DNA of 10,974 nucleotides, taken from the NCBI GenBank assembly GCA_964555825.1, contig CAZKTY010000030.1, forward strand, positions 1-10,974, read 5' to 3'. This document shows positions 3,713-10,906 of the stretch, piece by piece. Numbering within the stretch: position 1 is the first letter of the stretch; each line of letters starts with the position of its first letter. The notes under the pieces were generated by a model that was given only the letters and a program-made list of their open reading frames with translations, made no database searches and was not told the DNA's origin. This DNA comes from CAIRYW01 sp964555825. Lineage in GTDB: Bacteria; Patescibacteriota; Minisyncoccia; Phycocordibacterales; CAIRYW01. Position numbers and translations under genes: made by a program.

Positions 3713-6085
3713 ATGGATACAGCAGATAACAAATTTGATCTGAAAAACTCATCTGAAGGCTTAGAAGATATAGAAATTGAAAAGCTTAGAAGCCAATATG
3801 GCTTTAATGAAATTCCAGAATTTCGTGAGAATATTTTTTTATTGTATCTAAAAAATTTTTGGGGTCCTTTGGCATGGCTGATGGAATTGATGATAATCAT
3901 TACTTATTTATCCGGAAATGTTTTTGAGGCGGCTGTCATTGCTTGTCTTCTTTTGGTAAATGCTTTCATTAATATCTATCAACGCAGATCTACTGAGACT
4001 GCTTTAGCTACTCTGCGTCATTCAGTTCAAGTTATAGCTAGGGTAAAAAGAAGTGATATATGGAGAACTATAGCTTCAAGAGAACTTTTGCCAGGAGATG
4101 TCATACGTCTTAGAGCTGGAGATATTATTCCAGCAGATGCAAAGATAATTGAAGGTGATCTCAATATTGATCTTTCAACTTTGACAGGAGAATCTGTACC
4201 ACGAGAAGTCTCCATTCAAGACTCAATATATTCTGGCGGAGTTGTAAGACGTGGAGGAGCAACTGCTATTGTCTCTGCTATTGGCAGTCAGACTCAATAT
4301 GGAAAAACAACTGAACTTCTTGAGATATCTCATCCTCCAACACATATGGAGAAAGTTGTTTTTTCCATTATTAAATATTTTTTTGTGTTGAATGTTTTTG
4401 TTGCGATCGCTGTGATCATTTTTGGTATTGCTGTGCATGCTCCGACCTTGCAGATCATGAATTTTGCTATAGTGCTTTTGCTTATGTCAGTTCCTGTCGC
4501 TTTTCCAACGATGTTTGCAGTGGCTCAGACATATGGAGCATTACAACTAAATGATGAGGGTACTAACAATGAAAATGAAGGTAAAAGGGTCTTGGTCAGA
4601 AGATTAGCAGCGGTACAGGAAAGTGCGATCATGGATGTTCTGTGTATTGATAAGACAGGAACGTTGACCCAAAACACTTTGAGTGTTTCTAAGATAATAT
4701 GCTATGGAAATACTGATGAAAAAAGGCTATTAATGCTCGCTTCAGCTTGTAGTGATAAAGCAGGCGAAGATCCTATCGATCAAGCTGTTCTTCAAAAAGC
4801 AGCTGAACAGAATGTTGATCTACCAAAACAGATAAGTTTTTCTCCTTTTGATCCATCTACTAAAGGGACAAAGGCAGAGATCATTGTTGGGGTTGAAAAA
4901 ACAAATATTGAAATGGGGTTAGCTGATCTTTTACTTACTTCTCATAATGTACTTTGTTCCGAAAAAGCTCTTAGAGATGTTGTTCTTATGAGTGATAAAG
5001 GGTTGCGTGTTCTTGCTGTGGTCACAGGTGATATTGATAAAAAATGCGAAGGACTTATTGGTCTAAATGATCCTATTCGTCCTGATGCGCCTGGTCTGAT
5101 CCAGGAACTTAATGCTTTAGGAGTTAGGGTTGTAATGATAACTGGAGATGGTCGTATTACTGCACAAGCTGTTGCGAAGCAGCTTAGTTTAAGGGGTGAT
5201 GTTTTTACACCTTCTGACCTTAAAAAAGATCCAGAGATCGCTATTCATGGAGCTGTATTTGCAGAGGTCTATCCTGGAGACAAGTTAATGATAATTAAAG
5301 CATTACAGAAAGCAGGTCATGTTGTTGGAATGACGGGAGATGGTGTGAATGATGCTCCTGCCTTACATCAGGCTGAAGTAGGGGTTGCTGTTTATGGAGC
5401 AACAGAAGTTGCAAAACAAGCTGCAAGTTTTATTTTGACAAGTCCTGGACTTGAAGGTATCCGTAGAGTTGTCACTGCAGGGCGTCGTGTATATATGAGG
5501 ATACGCACTTGGGCCCTAAATAAAGTTATAAAGTCGATAGAGACCCTTTCGATCGCTACAGTAATATTTCTTTTGACACATTCATACATCCTTTCTCCTC
5601 TCATAGCTGTTCTAGTTCTGTTATCAAATGATTTTGTAACTATATCTATTGCAACTGATCATACTAAACCTCTTCTTCGTCCGGCTCATTGGAACATACC
5701 TAGATTGATCGTTGCATCTTCACTGATAGCATTGATCCCGATCGTATTTATTATGTTTATCTATTTCATTTCTATTTATATGAATTATTCATTTGACGTT
5801 ACGAGGACGATCATCTATTGCACTCTCATATATTTAGGCAAAGCAACAATTCTTTCCATTCGTGCTTGGCCATTCGGCTGGAGTGTAAGACCAAGCAAGA
5901 TACTTGTTGGTGCGATCATATTTTCTTTGTCTTTTGCTTCCTTGATAGCTGGATTTGGTATCTTTATTGCAGCTATACCACTAATATTCTTTCCACTTAT
6001 AATTGGTAGTTCTATCTTGAGTTTCTTCATGATCGAGGGATTAAAGCGCTTGAACTTTGTTCGTACGTTATTGGATATTGAGTAA
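3713..6085 (+). CDS. Plasma-membrane proton-pumping P-type ATPase (P3A type)
   Basis: A 790-residue integral membrane pump that uses ATP to export protons. The N-terminal cation-ATPase domain reads GLEDIEIEKLRSQYGFNEI. M1 carries FWGPLAWLMELMIIITYLSG (49-68), a P3A hallmark. The actuator domain has TGES at 158-161. M4 has PVAFP (261-265). The catalytic aspartate is D313 in CIDKTGTLTQN, the P-domain loop is TGDGVNDAPAL (541-551), and DPIRPD covers 453-458. Ten membrane segments are visible (about 50-66, 70-88, 215-240, 248-275, 600-625, 627-646, 664-690, 697-715, 728-750, 752-775). D640 in LLSNDFVTISIATDH aligns by eye with the M6 proton-binding Asp of plant and fungal pumps. The protein ends soon after M10, so it lacks the eukaryotic C-terminal autoinhibitory tail. 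Its likely role is keeping a proton gradient; transport of another cation is possible but less likely. Confidence 0.9.
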   Translation: MDTADNKFDLKNSSEGLEDIEIEKLRSQYGFNEIPEFRENIFLLYLKNFWGPLAWLMELMIIITYLSGNVFEAAVIACLLLVNAFINIYQRRSTETALATLRHSVQVIARVKRSDIWRTIASRELLPGDVIRLRAGDIIPADAKIIEGDLNIDLSTLTGESVPREVSIQDSIYSGGVVRRGGATAIVSAIGSQTQYGKTTELLEISHPPTHMEKVVFSIIKYFFVLNVFVAIAVIIFGIAVHAPTLQIMNFAIVLLLMSVPVAFPTMFAVAQTYGALQLNDEGTNNENEGKRVLVRRLAAVQESAIMDVLCIDKTGTLTQNTLSVSKIICYGNTDEKRLLMLASACSDKAGEDPIDQAVLQKAAEQNVDLPKQISFSPFDPSTKGTKAEIIVGVEKTNIEMGLADLLLTSHNVLCSEKALRDVVLMSDKGLRVLAVVTGDIDKKCEGLIGLNDPIRPDAPGLIQELNALGVRVVMITGDGRITAQAVAKQLSLRGDVFTPSDLKKDPEIAIHGAVFAEVYPGDKLMIIKALQKAGHVVGMTGDGVNDAPALHQAEVGVAVYGATEVAKQAASFILTSPGLEGIRRVVTAGRRVYMRIRTWALNKVIKSIETLSIATVIFLLTHSYILSPLIAVLVLLSNDFVTISIATDHTKPLLRPAHWNIPRLIVASSLIALIPIVFIMFIYFISIYMNYSFDVTRTIIYCTLIYLGKATILSIRAWPFGWSVRPSKILVGAIIFSLSFASLIAGFGIFIAAIPLIFFPLIIGSSILSFFMIEGLKRLNFVRTLLDIE

Positions 6086-6110
6086 GACAACAAAGCTATT
6101 GTCGCTTTTT
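6086..6110 (+). terminator. Weak terminator after the ATPase gene
   Basis: The stem GACAA/TTGTC (6086-6090 with 6099-6103) with an 8-nt loop is followed by GCTTTTT. It begins right after the ATPase stop, and miaA from the opposite strand ends at 6109. The five-pair stem is weak. Confidence 0.45.
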
Positions 6111-6930
6111 ATTTATACCGTTTAAACCAAGTTCTTTGTTTTTTTACAAAGTGCCATATCTCATTTTCTAAAGTATTGATCATTTCTTCTTTTGTGATCT
6201 TTTTCTGAAGAAAAAGAGAAACATATCTATATTCTAATCCTAATTCAAAAAGCCTTTTCCAAGATACTCCATTTTCATGTAACTTTTTCACCTCTGCGAC
6301 CATTCCTTGTTTGATCCTCTTTATCAAACGATCGTGGATCCTTTTTTTAAGGACCTCATCAGGAAAATCTAAATAGATTATTTTTGTATCATATTTTGGC
6401 TCTGATCTTAATTTGGGAACTTTACCAAGAGTTTTTGCGATCTCAATTGCTCTTATTAAGCGTACTTTGTTATTGGGATCGATATTTTTGGCTCTTTCTG
6501 GATCAAGTTTTTTCAGTATTTTTTGAAGTTCTTCTGAGCTTTTTGTTCTCAGTTCTTTCCTTAATTTTTCATCTGGAGAAACATCAGGCAGGATATTCCC
6601 GTTAATTATTGAATCAATATAAAATCCTGTTCCACCGCATATGATAGGGATCTTTTTTCTGTCTAAGATCTTTTCGATCGCTTTATATGCTTGGACTTGA
6701 AAATCTGAGACCGTAAATACTTTTTTTGGAGAGACAACATCAAGGAGATAGTGAGGAATTCCTCCCATTTCTCTTTTTGTGATCTTTCCAGAACCGATAT
6801 CTAATCCTCTATATACCTGACGAGAGTCGGCTGAAACAATTTCTCCACCAATATCTTTGGCAAGGTTTACTGCGTAGTCACTTTTTCCAGTGGCTGTTGG
6901 TCCACATACAACAATTATTTTAGGTTTCAT
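6109..6930 (-). CDS. miaA: tRNA dimethylallyltransferase MiaA
   Basis: A 273-residue enzyme that transfers a dimethylallyl group to N6 of A37 in tRNAs with A36-A37-A38, stabilising reading of UNN codons. Visible family motifs: P-loop GPTATGKS (10-17), SADSRQVYRGLDIGSGK downstream of it, GGTGFYI, LGLEYRYVS and the C-terminal KKQRTWFKR. It is somewhat shorter than the E. coli protein (about 316), as is common in small genomes. The open frame continues 23 codons upstream into the tRNA-Leu gene; the internal ATG (6928-6930) is chosen because family members begin a few residues before the P-loop. The gene lies 28 bp downstream of tRNA-Leu(CAA) on the same strand with no terminator between, so tRNA and enzyme are probably on one transcript. 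That tRNA is itself a predicted MiaA substrate. Confidence 0.93.
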   Translation of the reverse strand: MKPKIIVVCGPTATGKSDYAVNLAKDIGGEIVSADSRQVYRGLDIGSGKITKREMGGIPHYLLDVVSPKKVFTVSDFQVQAYKAIEKILDRKKIPIICGGTGFYIDSIINGNILPDVSPDEKLRKELRTKSSEELQKILKKLDPERAKNIDPNNKVRLIRAIEIAKTLGKVPKLRSEPKYDTKIIYLDFPDEVLKKRIHDRLIKRIKQGMVAEVKKLHENGVSWKRLFELGLEYRYVSLFLQKKITKEEMINTLENEIWHFVKKQRTWFKRYK

Positions 6931-6958
6931 TGACTTCTTTTTACTTAAACACTCTTTG

Positions 6959-7040
6959 TGCCCAGGGGGAGAATCGAACTCCCATGACTTGCGTCGCACG
7001 ATTTTGAGTCGTGTGCGTCTACCAATTCCGCCACCCGGGC
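6959..7040 (-). tRNA. trnL: tRNA-Leu (anticodon CAA)
   Basis: Read on the minus strand, the acceptor is GCCCGGG/CCTGGGC (one G-T pair) with discriminator A73. The anticodon stem CACGA/TCGTG encloses the loop CTCAAAA, giving anticodon CAA for UUG codons. A class II variable arm (GAC-GCAA-GTC) is present, and the T-arm is GGGAG-TTCGATT-CTCCC. CCA is not encoded. The A36-A37-A38 run makes it a MiaA target, and miaA begins 28 bp downstream. Confidence 0.95.
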
Positions 7041-7071
7041 AAATACTTACAGACGAAGATTACTATATAAA

Positions 7072-7100
7072 TCTATAAATTTCAATTTCATTTTTTGCAA
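7072..7100 (-). promoter_or_regulatory. Promoter of tRNA-Leu/miaA
   Basis: On the minus strand TTGCAA (7100-7095), exactly 17 nt, then TATAGA (7077-7072). Transcription would start near 7065, about 25 nt before the tRNA. TTGCAA is its own reverse complement and lies 8 nt upstream of the divergent parB -10 box. Confidence 0.6.
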
Positions 7101-7105
7101 ATTTC

Positions 7106-7114
7106 TGATAAAAT
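7106..7114 (+). promoter_or_regulatory. Extended -10 element of parB
   Basis: TGATAAAAT with six bases to the ATG at 7121, so the predicted start of transcription coincides with the start codon (leaderless). The -35 region (TTTCAT at 7086-7091) is weak, so the extended -10 probably carries the promoter. Confidence 0.5.
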
Positions 7115-7120
7115 CCTTTT

Positions 7121-8074
7121 ATGAATTTTTACAATAACTCGATCTTCTGGATAGAAGTAGATAAAGTCAAACCAAATCCATTCCAACCGAGAAAGGAATT
7201 TGATGAAGCAAGATTGAATGATCTCGCTCTTTCACTCCGTCAATATGGAATGCTTCAGCCTATTGTTGTTACAAGAAGAGAGGTTGAAAGACCTGATGGA
7301 GGGCTTTTTACCGAATATGAACTTATCTCAGGAGAACGTCGTTTAAGGGCTTCAAAACTAGCAGGACTTAAAGAAGTTCCAGCTTTGATCAGAGAGGGTG
7401 ATGATACTGATAAAGCAAAATTAGAATTAGCTATAATTGAGAACCTTCAAAGAGAAGATCTAAATCCTGTTGAGAGAGCAAAGGCATTCAAGCAACTTGT
7501 TGATGAATTTGCTCTTAAGCATATTGAGATCGCAGAAAAAGTTGGAAAAAGTAGGGAATATGTCTCAAACACTATCAGACTTCTTCTTTTACCTCCAGAA
7601 GTATTACAAGCACTTTCAGAAGGAAGGATCGCAGAAGGTCATACAAGGCCGATCTTGATGCTTTCTGATCATCCAGAACAGCAGATGAATCTGTTCAAAG
7701 AGATCATGATGAAAAAGATGACAGTGAGAGAATCAGAAGGTCTTGCTCGTCGTGTTGCTTTTGACAAGGTAAGGAAGAAGGAACTTTTGATCGATCCAGA
7801 GATAATTGAGATGGAGGAAAAACTTACAGAAAGTCTTGGAACTCGTGTTCAGATAGAGCAAAAAGAAAAAGGAGGAAAGATACATATAGATTTCTTTTCT
7901 GGAGAAGATCTAAAAAGTCTTTTGGATCTCATGCAGAAAAATTTTAAAGATAAGGCTGTAGGGGTTGTCGATTCAGGTCAGGAAGCATCAACTGAAGAGA
8001 CAAAGATCTCTGTGGAAGATATTCCAAAGCAAGAAGAGGATGAAAGTTATAATTTAGAAAACTTTTCAGTTTAA
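7121..8074 (+). CDS. parB: Chromosome-partitioning protein ParB (ParB/Noc/Spo0J family)
   Basis: A 317-residue centromere-binding CTPase that loads on parS and helps segregate the chromosome with ParA and SMC. The three ParB boxes are visible: NPFQPRK (19-25), GERRLRA (71-77) and ENLQRED (107-113), which form the CTP-binding N-terminal domain. A helix-turn-helix around 136-155 follows (IAEKVGKSREYVSNTIRLL), then a dimerisation region near 220-275. The acidic tail after about 285 looks disordered and is longer than usual. ParA is not adjacent, although parAB is the usual arrangement, and I saw no copy of the parS consensus TGTTTCACGTGAAACA in the window. The start fits the leaderless promoter just in front. 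A strong terminator overlaps the stop region. Confidence 0.93.
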   Translation: MNFYNNSIFWIEVDKVKPNPFQPRKEFDEARLNDLALSLRQYGMLQPIVVTRREVERPDGGLFTEYELISGERRLRASKLAGLKEVPALIREGDDTDKAKLELAIIENLQREDLNPVERAKAFKQLVDEFALKHIEIAEKVGKSREYVSNTIRLLLLPPEVLQALSEGRIAEGHTRPILMLSDHPEQQMNLFKEIMMKKMTVRESEGLARRVAFDKVRKKELLIDPEIIEMEEKLTESLGTRVQIEQKEKGGKIHIDFFSGEDLKSLLDLMQKNFKDKAVGVVDSGQEASTEETKISVEDIPKQEEDESYNLENFSV

Positions 8075-8106
8075 ATAAAAGCCCCGTGTGATGGGGCTTT
8101 TATTTT
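8073..8106. terminator. Bidirectional terminator between parB and topA
   Basis: AAATAAAAGCCCC pairs with GGGGCTTTTATTT around a 7-nt loop (8086-8092), a 13-bp stem with a GC core and T-rich flanks on both strands. It serves parB rightward. It also overlaps the last codon and stop of topA (stop 8102-8100), so it serves topA leftward too. Confidence 0.9.
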
Positions 8107-10382
8107 ATATCTTTGTTTTTCTTTTGAAAGCCTCTAGGTTTCTTTTCCTGAGCTAACAAAGCCATTGCCTCATCAAATGTAATGTCAAAAACATTCAATG
8201 GTTTTTTTATTGATCTGTAATTTCCATTATGAGATACATATGGACCAAAACGTCCATTATTTGCGACCACATCTAATCCAGTTTCTGGGTGCTTTCCCAA
8301 TACTTTTGGAATTGAAAGGAATTTCAAAGCATCTGCAAGAGTTATTTCCGCAGGATTATATTCTTTTGGAATTGAAGCCATTCGAGGTTTGATAGGTTTT
8401 GGTTCATTTGCTTTAGCGATCTTTTCGGCTTCTTTTTCTTCTTTTGTTTTTTTAACTTTAGGTGCTTTTACTTTTGGAGTTTTTTCTTTTTTGGGTGGCA
8501 TTTCTCCAAGTTGTACATATGGACCAAAACGTCCAACTTTTGTAAAAATAGGCAAGTTTGTGGTTGGATCAATGCCGATAGGTGTATCTTTTTTGATCTC
8601 TAGACCATCAATTGAAAGTGCTCCATCACAATCTGGATATCTTGAACAGCTTAGGAATTTTCCAGCTCGTGAAAGTTTTACAAGCATTGGACTGCCGCAT
8701 TTTGGACATTTGTATTTTGGATCTGCCTCTCCAAAGGTCGTTGCTTTGTCCAATTTTTCTTTTTCAATAACCTCTTTGTGAAGCGGAGTGTAGTATTCTT
8801 CCAAAGTCTTTGCATATTCAGCTTTTCCTTCTGCTATCTCATCAAGTTTTTCCTCCATCTCAGCTGTGAAGCCATCACTTATATAGTGCTCAAAATTAGC
8901 TTCTAAGAAGGTTGATACGACATCTCCTGTATCTGTTGGCTTAAGAGCTTTATTCTCTTTTGTGACGTATTCTCTGGTCTCAAGAGTTCTTATGATCGAA
9001 GCATAGGTTGAAGGTCTTCCGATCCCTCTTTTTTCAAGTTCTTTAATGAGTCCTGCTTCAGAATATCTTCCAGGCGGTTCTGTCCATTTTTCATCCATAT
9101 TAAGTTTGATCAGCTTAAGCGGATCTTTCTCTTTTACATTAGGAAGAATTCTGTCTTCGCCTGCTCCTTCAGGATCAGCCTTAAGCCATCCATCGAAAAT
9201 AATGATCGAGCCAGTAATAGAAAAATTTGGAATTGAATCACTTAATATATTTGCGATTATCTTTGTTCTTTCTGTCAGTGCAGGAGACATTTGACTTGCA
9301 ATGGTTCTTTGCCAGATCAGTCTATAGAGTTTTTTCTCGTCATCATTAGCTCCTGCATTTTCTTTAAAGATGTCAGAAGGTCTGATAGCTTCGTGGGCTT
9401 CTTGCGCACTCTTTGATTTTGAGGAAAAATTCTTCGAATCCAGATATTTATCTCCGTATGTTTTTTTTATCTTTTCAGCTATCGAACCAATGGCATAGGT
9501 ACTTAGATTTGGACTATCTGTTCTCATATAAGTTATGAATCCACCTTCATAAAGCTTTTGTGCTATACGCATGGTATTAGAAGGGGAAAGACCTAATCTG
9601 GTCGATGCTGTTTGCTGAAGAGTAGATGTAATGAATGGAGGACGAGAGGAACGTTTTACTTCTGTTTTCTCTACTTTTTTTACATGCCATTTTTCCTTTT
9701 CTGCAAGTTCTACTATTTTCTCTGATACTTTTCTATCTTTTGGTTTTTCCTCACACTCAAGGATCAATGTTTCTGATCTTTCTGTTTGAAACTCACCTGA
9801 CACAACGAAATATTCTTCAGGTTTGAATGCACGGATCTCTCTTTCTCTTTCCATTATTATTCTTAAAGCTGGAGATTGAACTCGTCCTGCAGAAAGACCA
9901 TATCTGACCTTTTTCCAGATAATTCCTGAGAGATCATATCCGACAAGTCTATCGAGAACCCTTCTTGCCTCTTGCGCTTTTCTGAGGTCTTCGTCTATCT
10001 CTCTTGGATGAGCTAATGCTTCTTGGATAGCTTCCTTAGTGATCTCTGTATAGGAGATCCTTTTTATTGGCTTCTTATTCTTTTTATCTACGATCAATTC
10101 TTTTAGGTGCCATGCAATAGCTTCTCCTTCTCGGTCGGGGTCAGTTGCTAACAGTATTCCATCTGCTTTTTTTGCAAGTTTCTTTATTTCTTCTATTACT
10201 TGTTCTTTACCTTTTGAGATCTCGTAGTGCGGAATAAAACCACCCTCGATGTCGATGGCTTTTTTATTTGACTTAGGTAGGTCTCTTACATGTCCGACTG
10301 AAGCTTTAACTTCAAAATCTTTTCCGAGGTATTTACCAATAGTCTTTGCTTTTGCAGGTGATTCCACTATTACTAAACGCAT
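8100..10382 (-). CDS. topA: DNA topoisomerase I (type IA)
   Basis: A 760-residue enzyme that relaxes negative supercoils by cutting and passing one strand. The TOPRIM domain begins MRLVIVESPAKAKTIGKYLG (E7), with the metal motif DPDREGEA (D81, D83, E85). RRVLDRLVGYDLSG (140-153) and SAGRVQSPALR (164-174) are family landmarks, and the catalytic tyrosine is Y285 in GGFITYMRTDS. The C-terminus has one four-cysteine zinc ribbon (C559, C562, C579, C585). Two RFGPYV topoisomerase C-terminal repeats follow (618-623 and 711-716), separated by a lysine-rich linker (630-660). One zinc ribbon plus two such repeats differs from the E. coli tail. The ATG is supported by a clear promoter ending 11 nt upstream. 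It is probably a single-gene transcript, since a gene on the other strand separates it from the dprA-like gene. Confidence 0.95.
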   Translation of the reverse strand: MRLVIVESPAKAKTIGKYLGKDFEVKASVGHVRDLPKSNKKAIDIEGGFIPHYEISKGKEQVIEEIKKLAKKADGILLATDPDREGEAIAWHLKELIVDKKNKKPIKRISYTEITKEAIQEALAHPREIDEDLRKAQEARRVLDRLVGYDLSGIIWKKVRYGLSAGRVQSPALRIIMEREREIRAFKPEEYFVVSGEFQTERSETLILECEEKPKDRKVSEKIVELAEKEKWHVKKVEKTEVKRSSRPPFITSTLQQTASTRLGLSPSNTMRIAQKLYEGGFITYMRTDSPNLSTYAIGSIAEKIKKTYGDKYLDSKNFSSKSKSAQEAHEAIRPSDIFKENAGANDDEKKLYRLIWQRTIASQMSPALTERTKIIANILSDSIPNFSITGSIIIFDGWLKADPEGAGEDRILPNVKEKDPLKLIKLNMDEKWTEPPGRYSEAGLIKELEKRGIGRPSTYASIIRTLETREYVTKENKALKPTDTGDVVSTFLEANFEHYISDGFTAEMEEKLDEIAEGKAEYAKTLEEYYTPLHKEVIEKEKLDKATTFGEADPKYKCPKCGSPMLVKLSRAGKFLSCSRYPDCDGALSIDGLEIKKDTPIGIDPTTNLPIFTKVGRFGPYVQLGEMPPKKEKTPKVKAPKVKKTKEEKEAEKIAKANEPKPIKPRMASIPKEYNPAEITLADALKFLSIPKVLGKHPETGLDVVANNGRFGPYVSHNGNYRSIKKPLNVFDITFDEAMALLAQEKKPRGFQKKNKDIK

Positions 10383-10393
10383 ATTGAAATACA

Positions 10394-10422
10394 GTATTAC
10401 ATGTTTTGATTTTTTTTTGCAA
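10394..10422 (-). promoter_or_regulatory. Promoter of topA
   Basis: On the minus strand TTGCAA (10422-10417), exactly 17 nt, then TAATAC (10399-10394). The predicted start near 10387 leaves a leader of about 5 nt, and no Shine-Dalgarno is present. Confidence 0.6.
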
Positions 10423-10464
10423 ATCAGCTGATCTTTTTAAGAAAATAAATCGGTAGCAAAAATA

Positions 10465-10493
10465 TTGCAATTTGATCTTCCAAGGAGTAATCT
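10465..10493 (+). promoter_or_regulatory. Promoter of the receiver-domain gene
   Basis: TTGCAA (10465-10470), exactly 17 nt, then TAATCT (10488-10493). The predicted start near 10500 lies about 5 nt before the ATG at 10505. It is divergent from the topA promoter, whose TTGCAA is 42 bp away. Confidence 0.55.
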
Positions 10494-10498
10494 CCTTG
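10481..10498. promoter_or_regulatory. Palindrome over the -10 box, candidate operator
   Basis: CAAGGAGTAATCTCCTTG has perfect 7-bp arms around the 4-bp centre TAAT and covers the -10 hexamer of the receiver-domain gene. If transcription starts near 10500, the repeat is upstream of the RNA, so it is more likely a binding site for a dimeric regulator than an RNA hairpin. The embedded AAGGAG is too far from the ATG (17 nt) to be an efficient ribosome binding site. Confidence 0.5.
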
Positions 10499-10504
10499 AC
10501 AGGT

Positions 10505-10882
10505 ATGGAAATATTAATCATAGAGGATAAGGTTGCGATCGTATCGCAAGTGGTTCGCCTTATTGAAAGATATTGTGGGAGGAAAGTTGTCTTTGCAGCA
10601 ACTATAGAGACTGCAAAAGAGCTCTTTTTAGAGCATAAGGACACTCTGAAGATCATCTATCTCGATGGAAGACTTCAAAGCCTTGATGAGTGGGATACTA
10701 AAGGGCTTATGGACCTTTTTAAAGAAGAAGGTTTTCAGGGTAGTGTGATCTCGATCAGTGATAATACTCTTGTCGAGAGGCAGATGCTGGATCATGGATG
10801 TTCTGGCAGCTGTCAAAAAATGGAAATTCCAACGCATGCAACAATGTTCTTCGGAACAAATAAAAATAAAGTGACGACTTAA
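10505..10882 (+). CDS. Stand-alone response-regulator receiver (REC) domain protein
   Basis: A 125-residue single-domain protein resembling CheY-like receivers. MEILIIED gives strand 1 with the acidic pair E7-D8; IIYLDGRL gives strand 3 with the likely phospho-acceptor D54; VISISDN carries S83/S85 in the Thr/Ser position; K105 sits 22 residues after S83, as in CheY. The usual Lys-Pro pair is not intact (KMEIP). No output domain is fused, so it would act through protein contacts or be a phosphate relay. The ATG at 10505 is preferred to the in-frame TTG at 10472 because the protein then begins at strand 1 and because a TTGCAA-17-TAATCT promoter ends just upstream. No histidine kinase is adjacent. 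It lies on the plus strand between two minus-strand genes (dprA-like and topA) that are neighbours in many bacteria. Confidence 0.7.
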   Translation: MEILIIEDKVAIVSQVVRLIERYCGRKVVFAATIETAKELFLEHKDTLKIIYLDGRLQSLDEWDTKGLMDLFKEEGFQGSVISISDNTLVERQMLDHGCSGSCQKMEIPTHATMFFGTNKNKVTT

Positions 10883-10899
10883 TAGGTCGTCAATTTTTT
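10872..10899. terminator. Bidirectional terminator between the receiver gene and the dprA-like gene
   Basis: TGACGAC/GTCGTCA (7 bp plus a T-G pair, 10872-10892) has a short TAATA loop and is followed by ATTTTTT on the plus strand and by a T-rich stretch on the minus strand. It contains the stop codon of the receiver gene and lies 8 bp beyond the stop of the convergent gene. Confidence 0.8.
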
Positions 10900-10906
10900 A
10901 AATAAT

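Noticed and set aside
6931..6999. An upstream extension of miaA by 23 residues (start at 6999).
   Set aside because: The extension reads through the tRNA-Leu gene and has no similarity to MiaA, which starts a few residues before the P-loop.
7041..7120. Search for a parS site (TGTTTCACGTGAAACA or close variants) near parB.
   Set aside because: No acceptable match was seen here or elsewhere in the window.
10472..10504. A TTG start giving the receiver-domain protein eleven more residues.
   Set aside because: The extension would lie inside the promoter and palindrome, and receiver domains begin at strand 1 (MEILIIED).
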